Positions 23,055 through 30,871 of a stretch of DNA of 32,782 bases are shown piece by piece; position 1 is the first letter of the stretch, and every line of letters begins with the position of its first letter. The stretch is from a bacterium. GTDB taxonomy: Bacteria > Cyanobacteriota > Vampirovibrionia > Gastranaerophilales > Gastranaerophilaceae. The notes beneath the pieces were generated by a model, which worked only from the letters and a program-made list of their open reading frames with translations, was not told the origin of the DNA and did no database searches. Made by a program: the position numbers and the translations under genes. The stretch covers positions 1-32,782 of the forward strand of contig JAFUZZ010000162.1 of NCBI GenBank assembly GCA_017476325.1, in the 5' to 3' direction.

Positions 23055-23097
23055 GGGGGTGACAAATTCTTATTTTTTAGGCTTTTTAGTCACCCTC
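23055..23097. terminator. Bidirectional terminator hairpin (GGGTGAC/GTCACCC)
   Basis: The left arm GGGGGTGAC (23055-23063) pairs with GTCACCCTC (23089-23097). A run of A lies before and a run of T after the stem, as expected for termination in both directions between the hydrolase and the convergent prepilin. The arms match those at 19293 and 31941. Confidence 0.75.
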
Positions 23098-23108
23098 TCA
23101 AAAATTTT

Positions 23109-23819
23109 TTAAAAACTAAACGGATAATCATCAGGGATTTTCCAGCCGTTCATGCGTATTAATTGCGTACAATATGCAGGGTTATTTTTGTTTAAAGCAC
23201 ATCCATAATTCCCTGACGTTCTAAGATGTTCTTCCGTTCCGTCCCACTGATACATATAAGGCTCAAACCCTTTTCCATAATGATATTTGTTGTTTGCTGA
23301 GGTATCCCCCGGGCGGAAGAAAAATTGAAACCATTTTTTGCCGCAATCCGAACCGACAAAATCATTTTCAACGCCGGAATTCCAGTAGTCTGTTGCTCTC
23401 GGATAAAATATCGTTGCATTGGAACTTATTAAAACTAAACTTCCGTCGGGAAATTCCAATATAACTTTCCCTTGTCCTCCTGTTTGAGAGGTTACTTTTG
23501 TTGTTTTTATATATGGAAGCAAATATTTTTCAACCCAAGGCATCGCAAGCGGTTTTGAATAGTCAAGACTCTCATCCGCATTAACGGTCGGACCGTGTCC
23601 CATTGCATCCCATTTTTCTTTCGGTCCGTTATCAACTTCCGAAAGTTCTATTGCCTGATTCATTGTTGAATAAAATTTTGCAAGTCTTGTTTCGACAATA
23701 CGTTTGTTGTTGTTTGAAATCAAAGTCGGAATTGCAAGCGCCGCAACCACGCCAATAATCCCCAATGTTATTAAGACCTCTGCCAGCGTAAACGCTCCTC
23801 TTCGAATTTTCTTTTTCAT
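23109..23819 (-). CDS. Orphan type IV prepilin-like protein 2
   Basis: 236 residues with prepilin signal MKKKIRRG-AFTLAEVLITLGIIGVVAALAIP. The exact cleavage point is before Ala9 or Phe10, with the Glu of TLAE as the conserved mature Glu. The globular part contains MNQAIELSEVDNGPKEKW, similar to the equivalent region in prepilin 1 (AIKLAEVEHGTMDKW), so the two are distant paralogues. AGGA (in AAAGGAT) is the ribosome binding site. It is divergent from the second XRE regulator, and the two promoters overlap. No pilus machinery genes are nearby. Confidence 0.9.
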   Translation of the reverse strand: MKKKIRRGAFTLAEVLITLGIIGVVAALAIPTLISNNNKRIVETRLAKFYSTMNQAIELSEVDNGPKEKWDAMGHGPTVNADESLDYSKPLAMPWVEKYLLPYIKTTKVTSQTGGQGKVILEFPDGSLVLISSNATIFYPRATDYWNSGVENDFVGSDCGKKWFQFFFRPGDTSANNKYHYGKGFEPYMYQWDGTEEHLRTSGNYGCALNKNNPAYCTQLIRMNGWKIPDDYPFSF

Positions 23820-23861
23820 AACTTTTAATCCTTTCTGTTTTATGTATGCAACACTTCATTT

Positions 23862-23891
23862 ATTATAACATATAGAATTGTATATATGCAA
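23862..23891 (-). promoter_or_regulatory. Promoter of prepilin 2, overlapping the start of the divergent XRE gene
   Basis: On the minus strand, -35 TTGCAT (23886-23891), an 18-base spacer and -10 TATAAT (23862-23867). The -35 is formed by the first two codons (ATGCAA) of the divergent regulator. For the regulator itself, TAGAAT (23873-23878) is a -10 that would start its transcript at or next to the ATG. Confidence 0.65.
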
Positions 23892-24161
23892 TACAAAAAT
23901 GAAAAAACGTTACAATTAGTTAAAGTTCTGGGGCAAATAATTCAGCAAAATAGGGTTAACAGGGACAAAAAATCTCTTAACACTTTTGCTTATGAATATG
24001 ATTTAAGTCCGGGGAATTTAAGCCGTATTGAAAACGGACAAATCGAGGCTAAAATTACAATGTTATGGAGAATAGCGGAGGCTTTAAACATGCCCTTATC
24101 AACTATTTTTAAACAGCTTGAGGATACTTTAGGAAAAGATTTTTACATTTCCGATAAGTGA
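23886..24161 (+). CDS. XRE-family transcriptional regulator 2
   Basis: A 91-residue Cro/C1-type helix-turn-helix protein. The DNA-binding part is about residues 10-75 (SLNTFAYEYDLSPGNLSRIENGQ...MLWRIAEALNMPLSTIF), and there is no separate effector domain. No ribosome binding site is present, and the TAGAAT box seven bases before the ATG suggests a leaderless transcript. It is divergent from prepilin 2 with fully overlapping promoters, so occupancy of one promoter should interfere with the other. It probably represses or balances the pair. It is followed by the HigBA-type locus, with a separate promoter starting right at its stop. Confidence 0.88.
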   Translation: MQYKNEKTLQLVKVLGQIIQQNRVNRDKKSLNTFAYEYDLSPGNLSRIENGQIEAKITMLWRIAEALNMPLSTIFKQLEDTLGKDFYISDK

Positions 24162-24166
24162 AGGGG

Positions 24167-24195
24167 TTGATTTGATATAGTAAATATGCTACAAT
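24167..24195 (+). promoter_or_regulatory. Promoter of the higBA-like operon (leaderless)
   Basis: TTGATT (24167-24172), a 17-base spacer and TACAAT (24190-24195), with the A of ATG 24202 exactly seven bases after the -10. Confidence 0.7.
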
Positions 24196-24201
24196 ACAAA
24201 T

Positions 24202-24544
24202 ATGAAAAGATTGGAATATTACACAACCCTTGATAATAAATGTCCTTATATTGAATGGAGAGATTCATTAAGTTATCCTTTTCAAGTTAGAATTGCTAAA
24301 CGCCTAGGAAGAATACAAGAAGGTAATTTTGGGGATTGTAAGAAATTAAAAAAACAGTCAATTATCTGAATTACGTCTTGATTTTGGAAAAGGATACAGA
24401 ATTTATTACAAGGAACTGGATGATGTAATTATTTTAATTCTAGCCGGCAGTAATAAATCAGACCAAAAATCGGTAGTAAAAAAGGCTGATGAATATTTTG
24501 AAGAATATTTAAGTAGGAGTGAATTTAATGACAATAAGTTTTGA
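24202..24544 (+). pseudogene. HigB/RelE-type toxin gene, frameshifted at an A7 run
   Basis: Frame one from ATG 24202 encodes RLEYYTTLDNKCPYIEWRDSL...RLGRIQEGNFGDCKKLKK and stops at 24367-24369. Frame +1 continues with SQLSELRLDFGKGYRIYYKELDDVIILILAG and KSDQKSVVKKADEYF, ending at TGA 24542-24544. Together these make a complete 113-residue toxin of the HigB/RelE (phage-derived Gp49-like, addiction-module killer) family. The break is at TTAAAAAAAC; one A fewer restores the frame. So it is either a real inactivating mutation, a sequencing error, or expressed by slippage at the A run. The 3' end overlaps the antitoxin gene by 17 bases, as usual for such pairs. Confidence 0.82.
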
Positions 24545-24827
24545 TGATGATCTTAATAGACAATTACAAAATCCTGAATTTCAAAAAGAATGGTTAAGAC
24601 AAACAATTCTTGATTATATTGAGAATGGGGATTACATTGAGTTTTTTAGAGCGTTAGAACAGGTAATAAAAGCCCGAACAACGGTTACTGATTTTGCACA
24701 ACAAGTTGGGATAAACAGAGTGCAACTTGTCGATATTTTACATGGGCGTACAAAAACCCCAAGTCTTATAACCATCGGAAAAATATTATCCGGATTAGGT
24801 TATACTCTTGATGTTAAATCCGCATGA
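24528..24827 (+). CDS. HigA-type antitoxin (XRE domain, addiction-module antidote)
   Basis: 99 residues. Family hallmarks are NPEFQKEWLRQTILDYIENGD and FFRALEQVIKARTTVTDFAQQVGINRVQLVDILHG, then TPSLITIGKILSGLGYTLDV, matching the 'probable addiction module antidote protein' type. ATG 24528 is preferred because AGGAG (24515-24519) is 8 bases upstream. A GTG at 24519 lies inside that ribosome binding site. It is intact although its toxin partner is frameshifted. It would neutralise the toxin and repress the promoter at 24167. Confidence 0.88.
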   Translation: MTISFDDDLNRQLQNPEFQKEWLRQTILDYIENGDYIEFFRALEQVIKARTTVTDFAQQVGINRVQLVDILHGRTKTPSLITIGKILSGLGYTLDVKSA

Positions 24828-24828
24828 T

Positions 24829-25281
24829 TTAACAAAAATCGGTTTGTCTGATTGCTTCATAAAGTACTATTGAAACGGAGTTTGAAAGGTTTAAGCTTCT
24901 CTGACCCTCTTGCATTGGGATAGTGATTGCACTTTCACCAACAGATTTTAATAAATCTTCAGGCAAGCCTCTTGTTTCGGGACCGAACACAAAAAAATCA
25001 TTCTCTCTGAATTCTGTTGAGTAAATGGTATTTTTAACTTTTGTTGTTAAATAAAAGAAACGACGACCGTCTTGATAAAGTTCTTCCAGAGTATTTACCT
25101 TTGTAATATTTACGGAATCCCAATAGTCAAGCCCCGCACGTTTCGTGTACTTGTCTGTGAGAGCAAATCCAAGTTTTCCAACCAAATAAAGATTTGCTCC
25201 CGTACAAGCACATAACCTTGCTATATTTCCCGTATTTTGAGGGATTTCGGGTTCATATAATACAATGTTAAATTTTTTCAT
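24829..25281 (-). CDS. trmL: tRNA (cytidine(34)-2'-O)-methyltransferase
   Basis: A SPOUT-class methyltransferase that 2'-O-methylates the wobble base of tRNA-Leu isoacceptors. At 150 residues it is the minimal TrmL (YibK) length. Signatures are VLYEPEIPQNTGNIARLCACTGANL, FGPETRGLPEDLL and the trefoil-knot SAM-binding segment IPMQEGQRSLNLSNSVSIVLYEA. It is the last gene of the seven-gene operon; its ATG overlaps the pgsA stop by one base (TAATG). The stop is one base away from the convergent antitoxin gene. Confidence 0.95.
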   Translation of the reverse strand: MKKFNIVLYEPEIPQNTGNIARLCACTGANLYLVGKLGFALTDKYTKRAGLDYWDSVNITKVNTLEELYQDGRRFFYLTTKVKNTIYSTEFRENDFFVFGPETRGLPEDLLKSVGESAITIPMQEGQRSLNLSNSVSIVLYEAIRQTDFC

Positions 25282-25901
25282 TATTCTGCTTTTGCTTCTT
25301 CAGTTTTTTCTTCAACAAATAATTCTTTGCTTTCAAATATTACCGGCAAACCTCTTAATACACAAAGCATAACAGCTGCCACTGCACATACGCATCCTGC
25401 AACATTGATTAGACATGCCGCAAAAATGTTCAATGACGGAATGTACGCAATTACTAACAAAATAAACGCTAACATTTTCATTACGGCAAATAAAATTCTC
25501 ATAAATTTTGAACAGCAAATGAATTGTCCGACAGGGTCTTTTTGCATGCTGTCTTTTCCAAATGCTGTATATCCTTTTGCCATAGCGGCACTTCTTAAAC
25601 AATCAACAATAATTGTTCTTGTCAAAATGATTATAGGAAATGAAACAGAAATCCATCCTAAAACCGCAAATGAAATCCAATATGCGTTTTCGGCAATTCT
25701 GTCACTCATAATGTCCAATGCTGCACCGAGTTTTGATTCTTCGTGAAATTTTCTTGCTACGTATCCGTCAACGCCATCAAGTATAAATTGTAAAACCAAA
25801 AGTGACACAGCAGTTATCATTGCCTCTGTTGTACCGATAAACAAAAAGTACAACGATAAAAATGTGATTAAAATTCTTGAAAGTGTAATCCAATTAGCCA
25901 T
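25281..25901 (-). CDS. pgsA: CDP-alcohol phosphatidyltransferase, probably phosphatidylglycerophosphate synthase
   Basis: Integral membrane enzyme of phospholipid synthesis (CDP-diacylglycerol + glycerol-3-phosphate to PGP + CMP). 206 residues with several membrane helices. The CDP-alcohol motif is complete: D42GVD45G46YVA49R50, G59, D63 and D67. The C-terminus ends in a charged tail (EEKTEEAKAE). The substrate alcohol cannot be read from the motif, so phosphatidylinositol- or serine-type activity is not excluded. The operon position between a dehydrogenase and trmL carries no strong functional hint. Confidence 0.82.
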   Translation of the reverse strand: MANWITLSRILITFLSLYFLFIGTTEAMITAVSLLVLQFILDGVDGYVARKFHEESKLGAALDIMSDRIAENAYWISFAVLGWISVSFPIIILTRTIIVDCLRSAAMAKGYTAFGKDSMQKDPVGQFICCSKFMRILFAVMKMLAFILLVIAYIPSLNIFAACLINVAGCVCAVAAVMLCVLRGLPVIFESKELFVEEKTEEAKAE

Positions 25902-25914
25902 AATTTTCTCCTTT

Positions 25915-26913
25915 TTATTTTTTCATTCTTGATAGTGCAAAATCAACCTTATCAAGCTGTTTCACCTTATCACCCAACATAATTTTTTCTGCTTCTTCCA
26001 ATACTTTTACGACAACATAACCGTTTTCTCCGTCAGAACGTGCTTTTTTGCCTGTTTGACAACAACTTATAAAATGTTGACACTCAAGTTTTAACGGTTC
26101 AATTTCCAAATAATCTATGGCAACATCTTCAGGTTTGCTTGGAGCAAAGTTGTCATAAATTTTTAATTTTCCGTCCGCAACCGTATCATCAAGAATTGCC
26201 GTTGCTTTTGTTCCGCGAACCAACAGTGTTACGTTTTTCTTCGGAGTAATCCAACTGTCAGAAATATATCCTACAGCACCGCCCTCAAATTCAATGCTGA
26301 TATGAGTTATATCCATGATGTCGTTTCTTTCGGAAGAGCATCCGGTTGCAGAAAGTACGCGAACAGGATCTTTGCCTATAACGTAACTTATCATTGAAAC
26401 GTCATGTGGCGCCAAATCCCACATTACACTTCTGTCATTCTTATGATAATTTACGTTCAATCTGTCGCTTTGACAGTAAACTATTTCGCCCAAAGTTCCC
26501 TCTTCAATTAACATTTTTAATCTGTTTACTGCGGGATGGTATAACAGCAAGTGACCGACCAGTAGTGTTAAACCTTTTTGTTCGGCAAGTTCCATTAAAT
26601 CCTTTGCCTCTTGAGCTACTGTTGAAACAGGTTTTTCAACATAAACATTTTTACCTGCCATTAGTATTGATTTTACAAGGTTGTAGTGTGTGTGGCTCGG
26701 CGTTACAACAACAACACCCGTAATTTCTTCATTATTTAAAATGTCTTTGAAATCTTTTGTTACGGCAACTCCGGGATAACTTTCCGTAACTTTTTTAAGA
26801 TTTTCTTCATCCAAATCGCAAACCATGCTTAAAGAATTGAGGTTATAAAAATTTCGGACAATATTTCTGCCCCATGTTCCGCAACCTATTATTGCAATTT
26901 TTTGTTCTTTCAT
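25915..26913 (-). CDS. Gfo/Idh/MocA-family NAD(P)-dependent sugar dehydrogenase
   Basis: 332 residues. The N-terminal Rossmann domain has IIGCGTWGRNIVRNF (GxGxxG-type) and the family hallmark GKNVYVEKPVS with the catalytic Lys. The C-terminal alpha/beta domain has MWDLAPHDVSMISYVIG, the DxxxHD-like motif that binds substrate. Family members oxidise or reduce sugars, and the WlbA/UDP-GlcNAc(A) 3-dehydrogenase branch has the same EKP and DLxPHD pattern, so a nucleotide-sugar substrate for glycan synthesis is plausible. It lies 5 bases after panC. Confidence 0.88.
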   Translation of the reverse strand: MKEQKIAIIGCGTWGRNIVRNFYNLNSLSMVCDLDEENLKKVTESYPGVAVTKDFKDILNNEEITGVVVVTPSHTHYNLVKSILMAGKNVYVEKPVSTVAQEAKDLMELAEQKGLTLLVGHLLLYHPAVNRLKMLIEEGTLGEIVYCQSDRLNVNYHKNDRSVMWDLAPHDVSMISYVIGKDPVRVLSATGCSSERNDIMDITHISIEFEGGAVGYISDSWITPKKNVTLLVRGTKATAILDDTVADGKLKIYDNFAPSKPEDVAIDYLEIEPLKLECQHFISCCQTGKKARSDGENGYVVVKVLEEAEKIMLGDKVKQLDKVDFALSRMKK

Positions 26914-26918
26914 ACTTC

Positions 26919-27779
26919 TTATTCCTCACCTAATATACAATTATCTATTAATCTCACTCCGTCTGTTCTCAATGCTATAAGAACAAGTGTTTCATCGTCC
27001 GCACTTTTTTTATCTTCCAAATCTGTTTTGTCAACAAATTCCAAATACTCAAGTTCGTGAGCGGCTGTTAAAAAACTAAACGCCGTTTCCTTTAATGCAT
27101 CAATATCCGTAATTCCTTTTTTATACAGGGTTTTGATGTTTTTTAAAATTTTACTCAAAACTAAAGCATTTTCCTTTCCCTCATCAGAAAGATATTTGTT
27201 TCGGGAACTTAGCGCAAGTCCTGAGTCTTCTCGTATAATCGGACATGGTACAACTTCAACGGGAACATTCAAATCTTTAACCATCTTTTTAATTACAACT
27301 AATTGTTGAGCATCTTTTTGACCAAAGAACGCATAATCCGGCTGTACGATATTAAAAAGTTTTAAAACAACTGTGCAAACTCCGTCAAAGTGTCCGACTC
27401 TTGTTTTTCCGCAAAGCTTATTTGTATAAAAGAACGGCGGCACAACGTAGGTTAAGAAATCATTTGAACGTCTTGTATCTGTCCCGTACATCTCCTCGGG
27501 TGAGGGCGCAAAAACTATGTCAACACCGTTTTCTTCGCAAAGTTTAACGTCAGCATCCAAGGTCCTCGGATATTTGTCTAAATCTTCTCCGGGACAAAAT
27601 TGCGTCGGATTTACAAAATCTGATACAACGGTTTTGTCGCATGTTGCAACTGATTTTTTTATCAGACTTAAATGTCCGTCATGCAATGCTCCCATAGTCG
27701 GAACGAGTCCGACGGTAAGGCCGTCTTTTTTCCACTGTTTTATTTGATTTTTAAGTTCTTCAATATTTTTTAACAACAT
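26919..27779 (-). CDS. panC: Pantoate--beta-alanine ligase (pantothenate synthetase)
   Basis: Joins pantoate and beta-alanine using ATP, the last step of pantothenate (vitamin B5) synthesis. 286 residues. Signatures are VPTMGALHDGHLSLIKKS (HIGH-like nucleotide site), VSDFVNPTQFCPGEDLDKYPRTL, FFGQKDAQQLVVI and REDSGLALSSRNKYLS. The start overlaps the panB stop by 10 bases, so the two are translationally coupled. No panD is in the window, so beta-alanine must come from elsewhere. Confidence 0.97.
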   Translation of the reverse strand: MLLKNIEELKNQIKQWKKDGLTVGLVPTMGALHDGHLSLIKKSVATCDKTVVSDFVNPTQFCPGEDLDKYPRTLDADVKLCEENGVDIVFAPSPEEMYGTDTRRSNDFLTYVVPPFFYTNKLCGKTRVGHFDGVCTVVLKLFNIVQPDYAFFGQKDAQQLVVIKKMVKDLNVPVEVVPCPIIREDSGLALSSRNKYLSDEGKENALVLSKILKNIKTLYKKGITDIDALKETAFSFLTAAHELEYLEFVDKTDLEDKKSADDETLVLIALRTDGVRLIDNCILGEE

Positions 27780-28603
27780 AATTTCCCTGCTTCTTCTTCT
27801 TTTAAATTAAAACTCTCATCCGCATTTGGAAAATTTCCGTGCTTAACATCGTTAATATAACCCGCAGCGGCATTTTTAATTAACAGACTCATATCTCCAT
27901 ATCTTCTTACAAACTTTGGTGAAAGGTCGCAATACTTACCAAAAACATCGTCTGAAACAAGAATTTGTCCAGAACAATCTTTTCCCGCACCTATTCCGAT
28001 TGTCGGAATATCAAGATGTTCAGTGATATATTTTGCACTTTCTGCAGGAATCATTTCAAGAGTAACGGCAAAAGCCCCTGCCTCTTGAACTTTTTTTGCT
28101 TGTTCCATGAGTCTCATAGTTGCGTCATAGGTTTTTCCCTGAACCTTAAAACCGCCAATCGTATTTAAAGATTGAGGAGTGAACCCAAGGTGTGCCATAA
28201 CAGGAATACCTGATTCAACGCATCGTTTGATTACTGCTAAAATATGATCTGTTGCCCCCTCAAGTTTAACCGCACCTGCACCGGCCCTAATCAATTCTCC
28301 GGCATTTTTTACCGCTTCCGCAATATCCGCATGATAAGACATAAACGGCATATCCGCAATGACCATGGCTCTTTCGGTTCCTCTTGCAACCGCACCGGTA
28401 AAGACTTTCATGTCTTCCATTGTGACATTACATGTATTGTCATAGCCCAAAATTACCATTCCCACACTGTCACCAACCAATATAAAATCAATTCCCGCCT
28501 CGTCTAAATACTTTGCGGTCGAATAATCATAAGCGGTTAAGGAAGAGATTTTTTCTCCGTTATTTTTCATATTTTGTAATGTTTGAACCGTTACGTTTTT
28601 CAT
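27770..28603 (-). CDS. panB: 3-methyl-2-oxobutanoate hydroxymethyltransferase
   Basis: Transfers a hydroxymethyl group from methylene-tetrahydrofolate to 2-oxoisovalerate, making ketopantoate. Family motifs are ISSLTAYDYSTAKYLDEAGID, ILVGDSVGMVILGYDNT, VMAHLGFTPQS and IPTIGIGAGKDCSGQILV. I use ATG 28603 (277 residues, MKNVTVQTLQNMK), which has AGAGGA upstream and follows the YvcK stop by 7 bases. A GTG-initiated extension to 28666 would run into the yvcK-like gene and add a non-homologous leader. Coupled to panC. Confidence 0.96.
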   Translation of the reverse strand: MKNVTVQTLQNMKNNGEKISSLTAYDYSTAKYLDEAGIDFILVGDSVGMVILGYDNTCNVTMEDMKVFTGAVARGTERAMVIADMPFMSYHADIAEAVKNAGELIRAGAGAVKLEGATDHILAVIKRCVESGIPVMAHLGFTPQSLNTIGGFKVQGKTYDATMRLMEQAKKVQEAGAFAVTLEMIPAESAKYITEHLDIPTIGIGAGKDCSGQILVSDDVFGKYCDLSPKFVRRYGDMSLLIKNAAAGYINDVKHGNFPNADESFNLKEEEAGKLCC

Positions 28604-28610
28604 TTTTAAA

Positions 28611-29915
28611 TTAATCCTCTTTTTTATTAGATTTTCTGTACCAATAGTAAATTGCTCTTGCAACACGATTTGAACTGTGTCTTACAAGACCGTCTTTACT
28701 TTCTTCAATAAGTTTTTTAGAAACTACCTGAATACCTTTTTTTCTTGACGGTTCTTCGTCAAGTAAAACGGGATAAGAACCTGCAAGTTCATATTTTTCT
28801 GCAAGATTTTCCGGCATCTTATCGTTAACCAAAACCGCATCAATAATATTTTGGTGTCCTGCATGACTCAAAATCGCGTTAATATGATTGAATACGCTGT
28901 AGCCATCGGTTTCACCGGGTTGAGTCATAACATTGCAAACATATATTTTTTTTGCATTTGAATCCGAAATTGCTTGAGAAATTTCTTTAATCAATAAATT
29001 CGGAATAACGCTTGTGTACAAACTTCCCGGTCCCAAAATTATCAAATCGGCATCTTTTATGGCTTTTAAAACATCGTCCAAAGCCTTGCAGTCAACGGGG
29101 TCAGAAAATAATCTTTTAATTTTTCCGCCTGATTCGGGAATATTAGACTCTCCCTTTATTATTCTACCGTCCTCCATTTCTGCGACGAGTTTCATATCAT
29201 CAAGTGTTGAAGGTAAAACTCTTCCGCGAATGGACAGAACATTTGACGATGCCTGAACAGCTTTGTACATATTACCCGTAATGGCACACAAGGCAGTTAA
29301 GAAAAGGTTTCCGAAACTGTGCCCCTCAAGACCTTCACCCTTTTTAAATCTGTATTGAAAAAGTTTAGTAATTAAATCTTCATCATCAGCAAGCGCTGCT
29401 ATACAGTTTCTTATATCACCCGGAGGTAAAACGCCGATTTCTTCTCTCAAACGTCCTGAACTTCCTCCGTCATCACCAACTGTTACAACCGCGGTTACGT
29501 TGTTTGTAATTTTTTTAATACCTTTTAATAACATTGAAAGTCCTGTTCCGCCGCCAATGGCAACGATTTTAGGACCTCTGTTAAGTTTTCTTTTTCGATA
29601 TAAAGTTTCTAAAATATCATCATTAGATTGCGGATTTGAGACTTTTAAAACGGAAATATTTGATTTTTGCCATCCGAGGAAAAACAATCCAAACCCAATA
29701 ATCATTATCATAGCACCGATTGCACCCGTCGGAACAATCATTGCCATGTGTCTTATCCACTCGATTGCAACTGACAGAGGACGCATATCCGATGCCATCA
29801 TAAATCCCAATACGACAAGGAATAAACCTATAAATACGAGTCCGAACCATCTTTTAACTTCAAGTCCCGGAATTAACCACCCTGCGATTTTAGGAATTTT
29901 TATATTTTTTGACAT
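28611..29915 (-). CDS. YvcK/CofD-family protein with two N-terminal membrane helices
   Basis: 434 residues. Two membrane segments (about 23-41 and 60-80) precede a CofD-like domain: IVAIGGGTGLSMLLKGIK, VTVGDDGGSSGRLREEIG, LPPGDIRNCIAAL, LEGHSFGNLFLTAL and ILGPGSLYTSVIPNLL. The YvcK/GlmR family binds UDP-GlcNAc and tunes precursor flow to peptidoglycan and gluconeogenic growth, and the membrane-anchored version is found in cyanobacterial relatives and some other phyla. Second gene of the operon. It lacks the F420 partners that would suggest true CofD function. Confidence 0.92.
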   Translation of the reverse strand: MSKNIKIPKIAGWLIPGLEVKRWFGLVFIGLFLVVLGFMMASDMRPLSVAIEWIRHMAMIVPTGAIGAMIMIIGFGLFFLGWQKSNISVLKVSNPQSNDDILETLYRKRKLNRGPKIVAIGGGTGLSMLLKGIKKITNNVTAVVTVGDDGGSSGRLREEIGVLPPGDIRNCIAALADDEDLITKLFQYRFKKGEGLEGHSFGNLFLTALCAITGNMYKAVQASSNVLSIRGRVLPSTLDDMKLVAEMEDGRIIKGESNIPESGGKIKRLFSDPVDCKALDDVLKAIKDADLIILGPGSLYTSVIPNLLIKEISQAISDSNAKKIYVCNVMTQPGETDGYSVFNHINAILSHAGHQNIIDAVLVNDKMPENLAEKYELAGSYPVLLDEEPSRKKGIQVVSKKLIEESKDGLVRHSSNRVARAIYYWYRKSNKKED

Positions 29916-29940
29916 TACTAACTACCCTTTTTAATACTTT

Positions 29941-30726
29941 CTATACCCAGCCTGATGCTTGCGCTTTCATATAATTTACCGGAAGCGGCGGATAAATTTC
30001 GCTCAAACTTTTTATTAACTCTAATGAAATTGCATTTGTTGCAAAGTGAACGGAATCGGCTGTAATATCCAAATAATTTCCGTCAACATCTGTTAATTGA
30101 GAATAATTCATATATTTTTGAAATCTCAAACGCATAGCGTTAACATCAGTTAAATCTTCTTTTTCGTAATCTATATTTTTATCGGATTTATAATTTTTAT
30201 CAAGTTGAATTTCTTTGACAACCGTCAGACAAACATCTTCGCCGACTTTGTCAAGCGTATCGTTTGCCGCCCCGACGTAAGAGAGCCATTTTGAATATTT
30301 CTTAATGGCGCGTGCTATTGCACAAGAAAACTCATAGTTTTCAGCAGCCATCTTATACATTGCTCCATGAGGTCTGACAAATTCGATTTCAAGTGCGTTT
30401 GATTTTGCAAGTGCATCAATGGCACCAATTTGGTAAATTACAAGAGACTCAATTTCATCGTAAGAAAGCTGCATCGGACGCAACCCAAAACCCTCTCTGT
30501 CGTTAAAACCGATATTTGCGCCTATAACAACATTTTTTTCTTTCGCTTTCAAAAGAGCATTTTGTATTGTTAGCGGATCTCCTGAATGCAAGCCTGCCGC
30601 AATATTTACAGAACTAACACAGTCCAAAAAATCAAGTTCAAGTTCGTTTTTATAAATTCCGAAACCTTGAGCCAAATCACAGCTAAAATCTATTGATTTA
30701 TTTTTTTTATCATTATTCTTTTGCAT
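29941..30726 (-). CDS. pxpA: LamB/YcsF-family 5-oxoprolinase subunit A
   Basis: Part of the ATP-dependent 5-oxoprolinase PxpABC that recycles pyroglutamate to glutamate. 261 residues with IDFSCDLAQGFGIY (family DLNCDLGEGFG), VSSVNIAAGLHSGDPLTIQNAL, GFNDREGFGLRPMQLS, YQIGAIDALAKSN and VRPHGAMYKMA. Cys-to-Ala and some Gly/His changes from the usual 'NIACGFHAGD' are visible, so activity may be modified. pxpB and pxpC are not nearby. First gene of the seven-gene operon, with promoter -35 TTGGTT and -10 TATAAT. Confidence 0.88.
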   Translation of the reverse strand: MQKNNDKKNKSIDFSCDLAQGFGIYKNELELDFLDCVSSVNIAAGLHSGDPLTIQNALLKAKEKNVVIGANIGFNDREGFGLRPMQLSYDEIESLVIYQIGAIDALAKSNALEIEFVRPHGAMYKMAAENYEFSCAIARAIKKYSKWLSYVGAANDTLDKVGEDVCLTVVKEIQLDKNYKSDKNIDYEKEDLTDVNAMRLRFQKYMNYSQLTDVDGNYLDITADSVHFATNAISLELIKSLSEIYPPLPVNYMKAQASGWV

Positions 30727-30755
30727 AATAGAAATTTTCTCCTATTTATATAAAA

Positions 30756-30784
30756 ATTATACCACATGAAAAAATTTGAACCAA
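30756..30784 (-). promoter_or_regulatory. Promoter of the pxpA-trmL operon
   Basis: On the minus strand, TTGGTT (30779-30784), a 17-base spacer, and TATAAT (30756-30761). The transcript leader would be about 23 bases and contains AGGAGA. Confidence 0.7.
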
Positions 30785-30859
30785 TTCTTTATAAAAGATT
30801 AACATTTCTTTTTAGAAGTTTTATATAAACTAAAATTACCCTGATTAAAAATTTTATGC

Positions 30860-30865
30860 TAAACT
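30860..30865 (+). promoter_or_regulatory. Possible -10 placing ruvB transcription start at its ATG
   Basis: TAAACT ends six bases before ATG 30872. There is no ribosome binding site before ruvB, the same geometry as at 21873 and 24202. The -10 is imperfect and the -35 is not evident. Confidence 0.4.
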
Positions 30866-30871
30866 TAACGT

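Noticed and set aside
27770-28666. GTG start for panB at 28666
   Set aside because: It would overlap the yvcK-like gene by 56 bases and add a non-conserved leader; ATG 28603 has a ribosome binding site and gives the usual family length.
28611-29915. F420 biosynthesis enzyme CofD
   Set aside because: The domain is related, but the membrane helices and the YvcK-type motifs, plus absence of other F420 genes, favour the YvcK/GlmR-type role.
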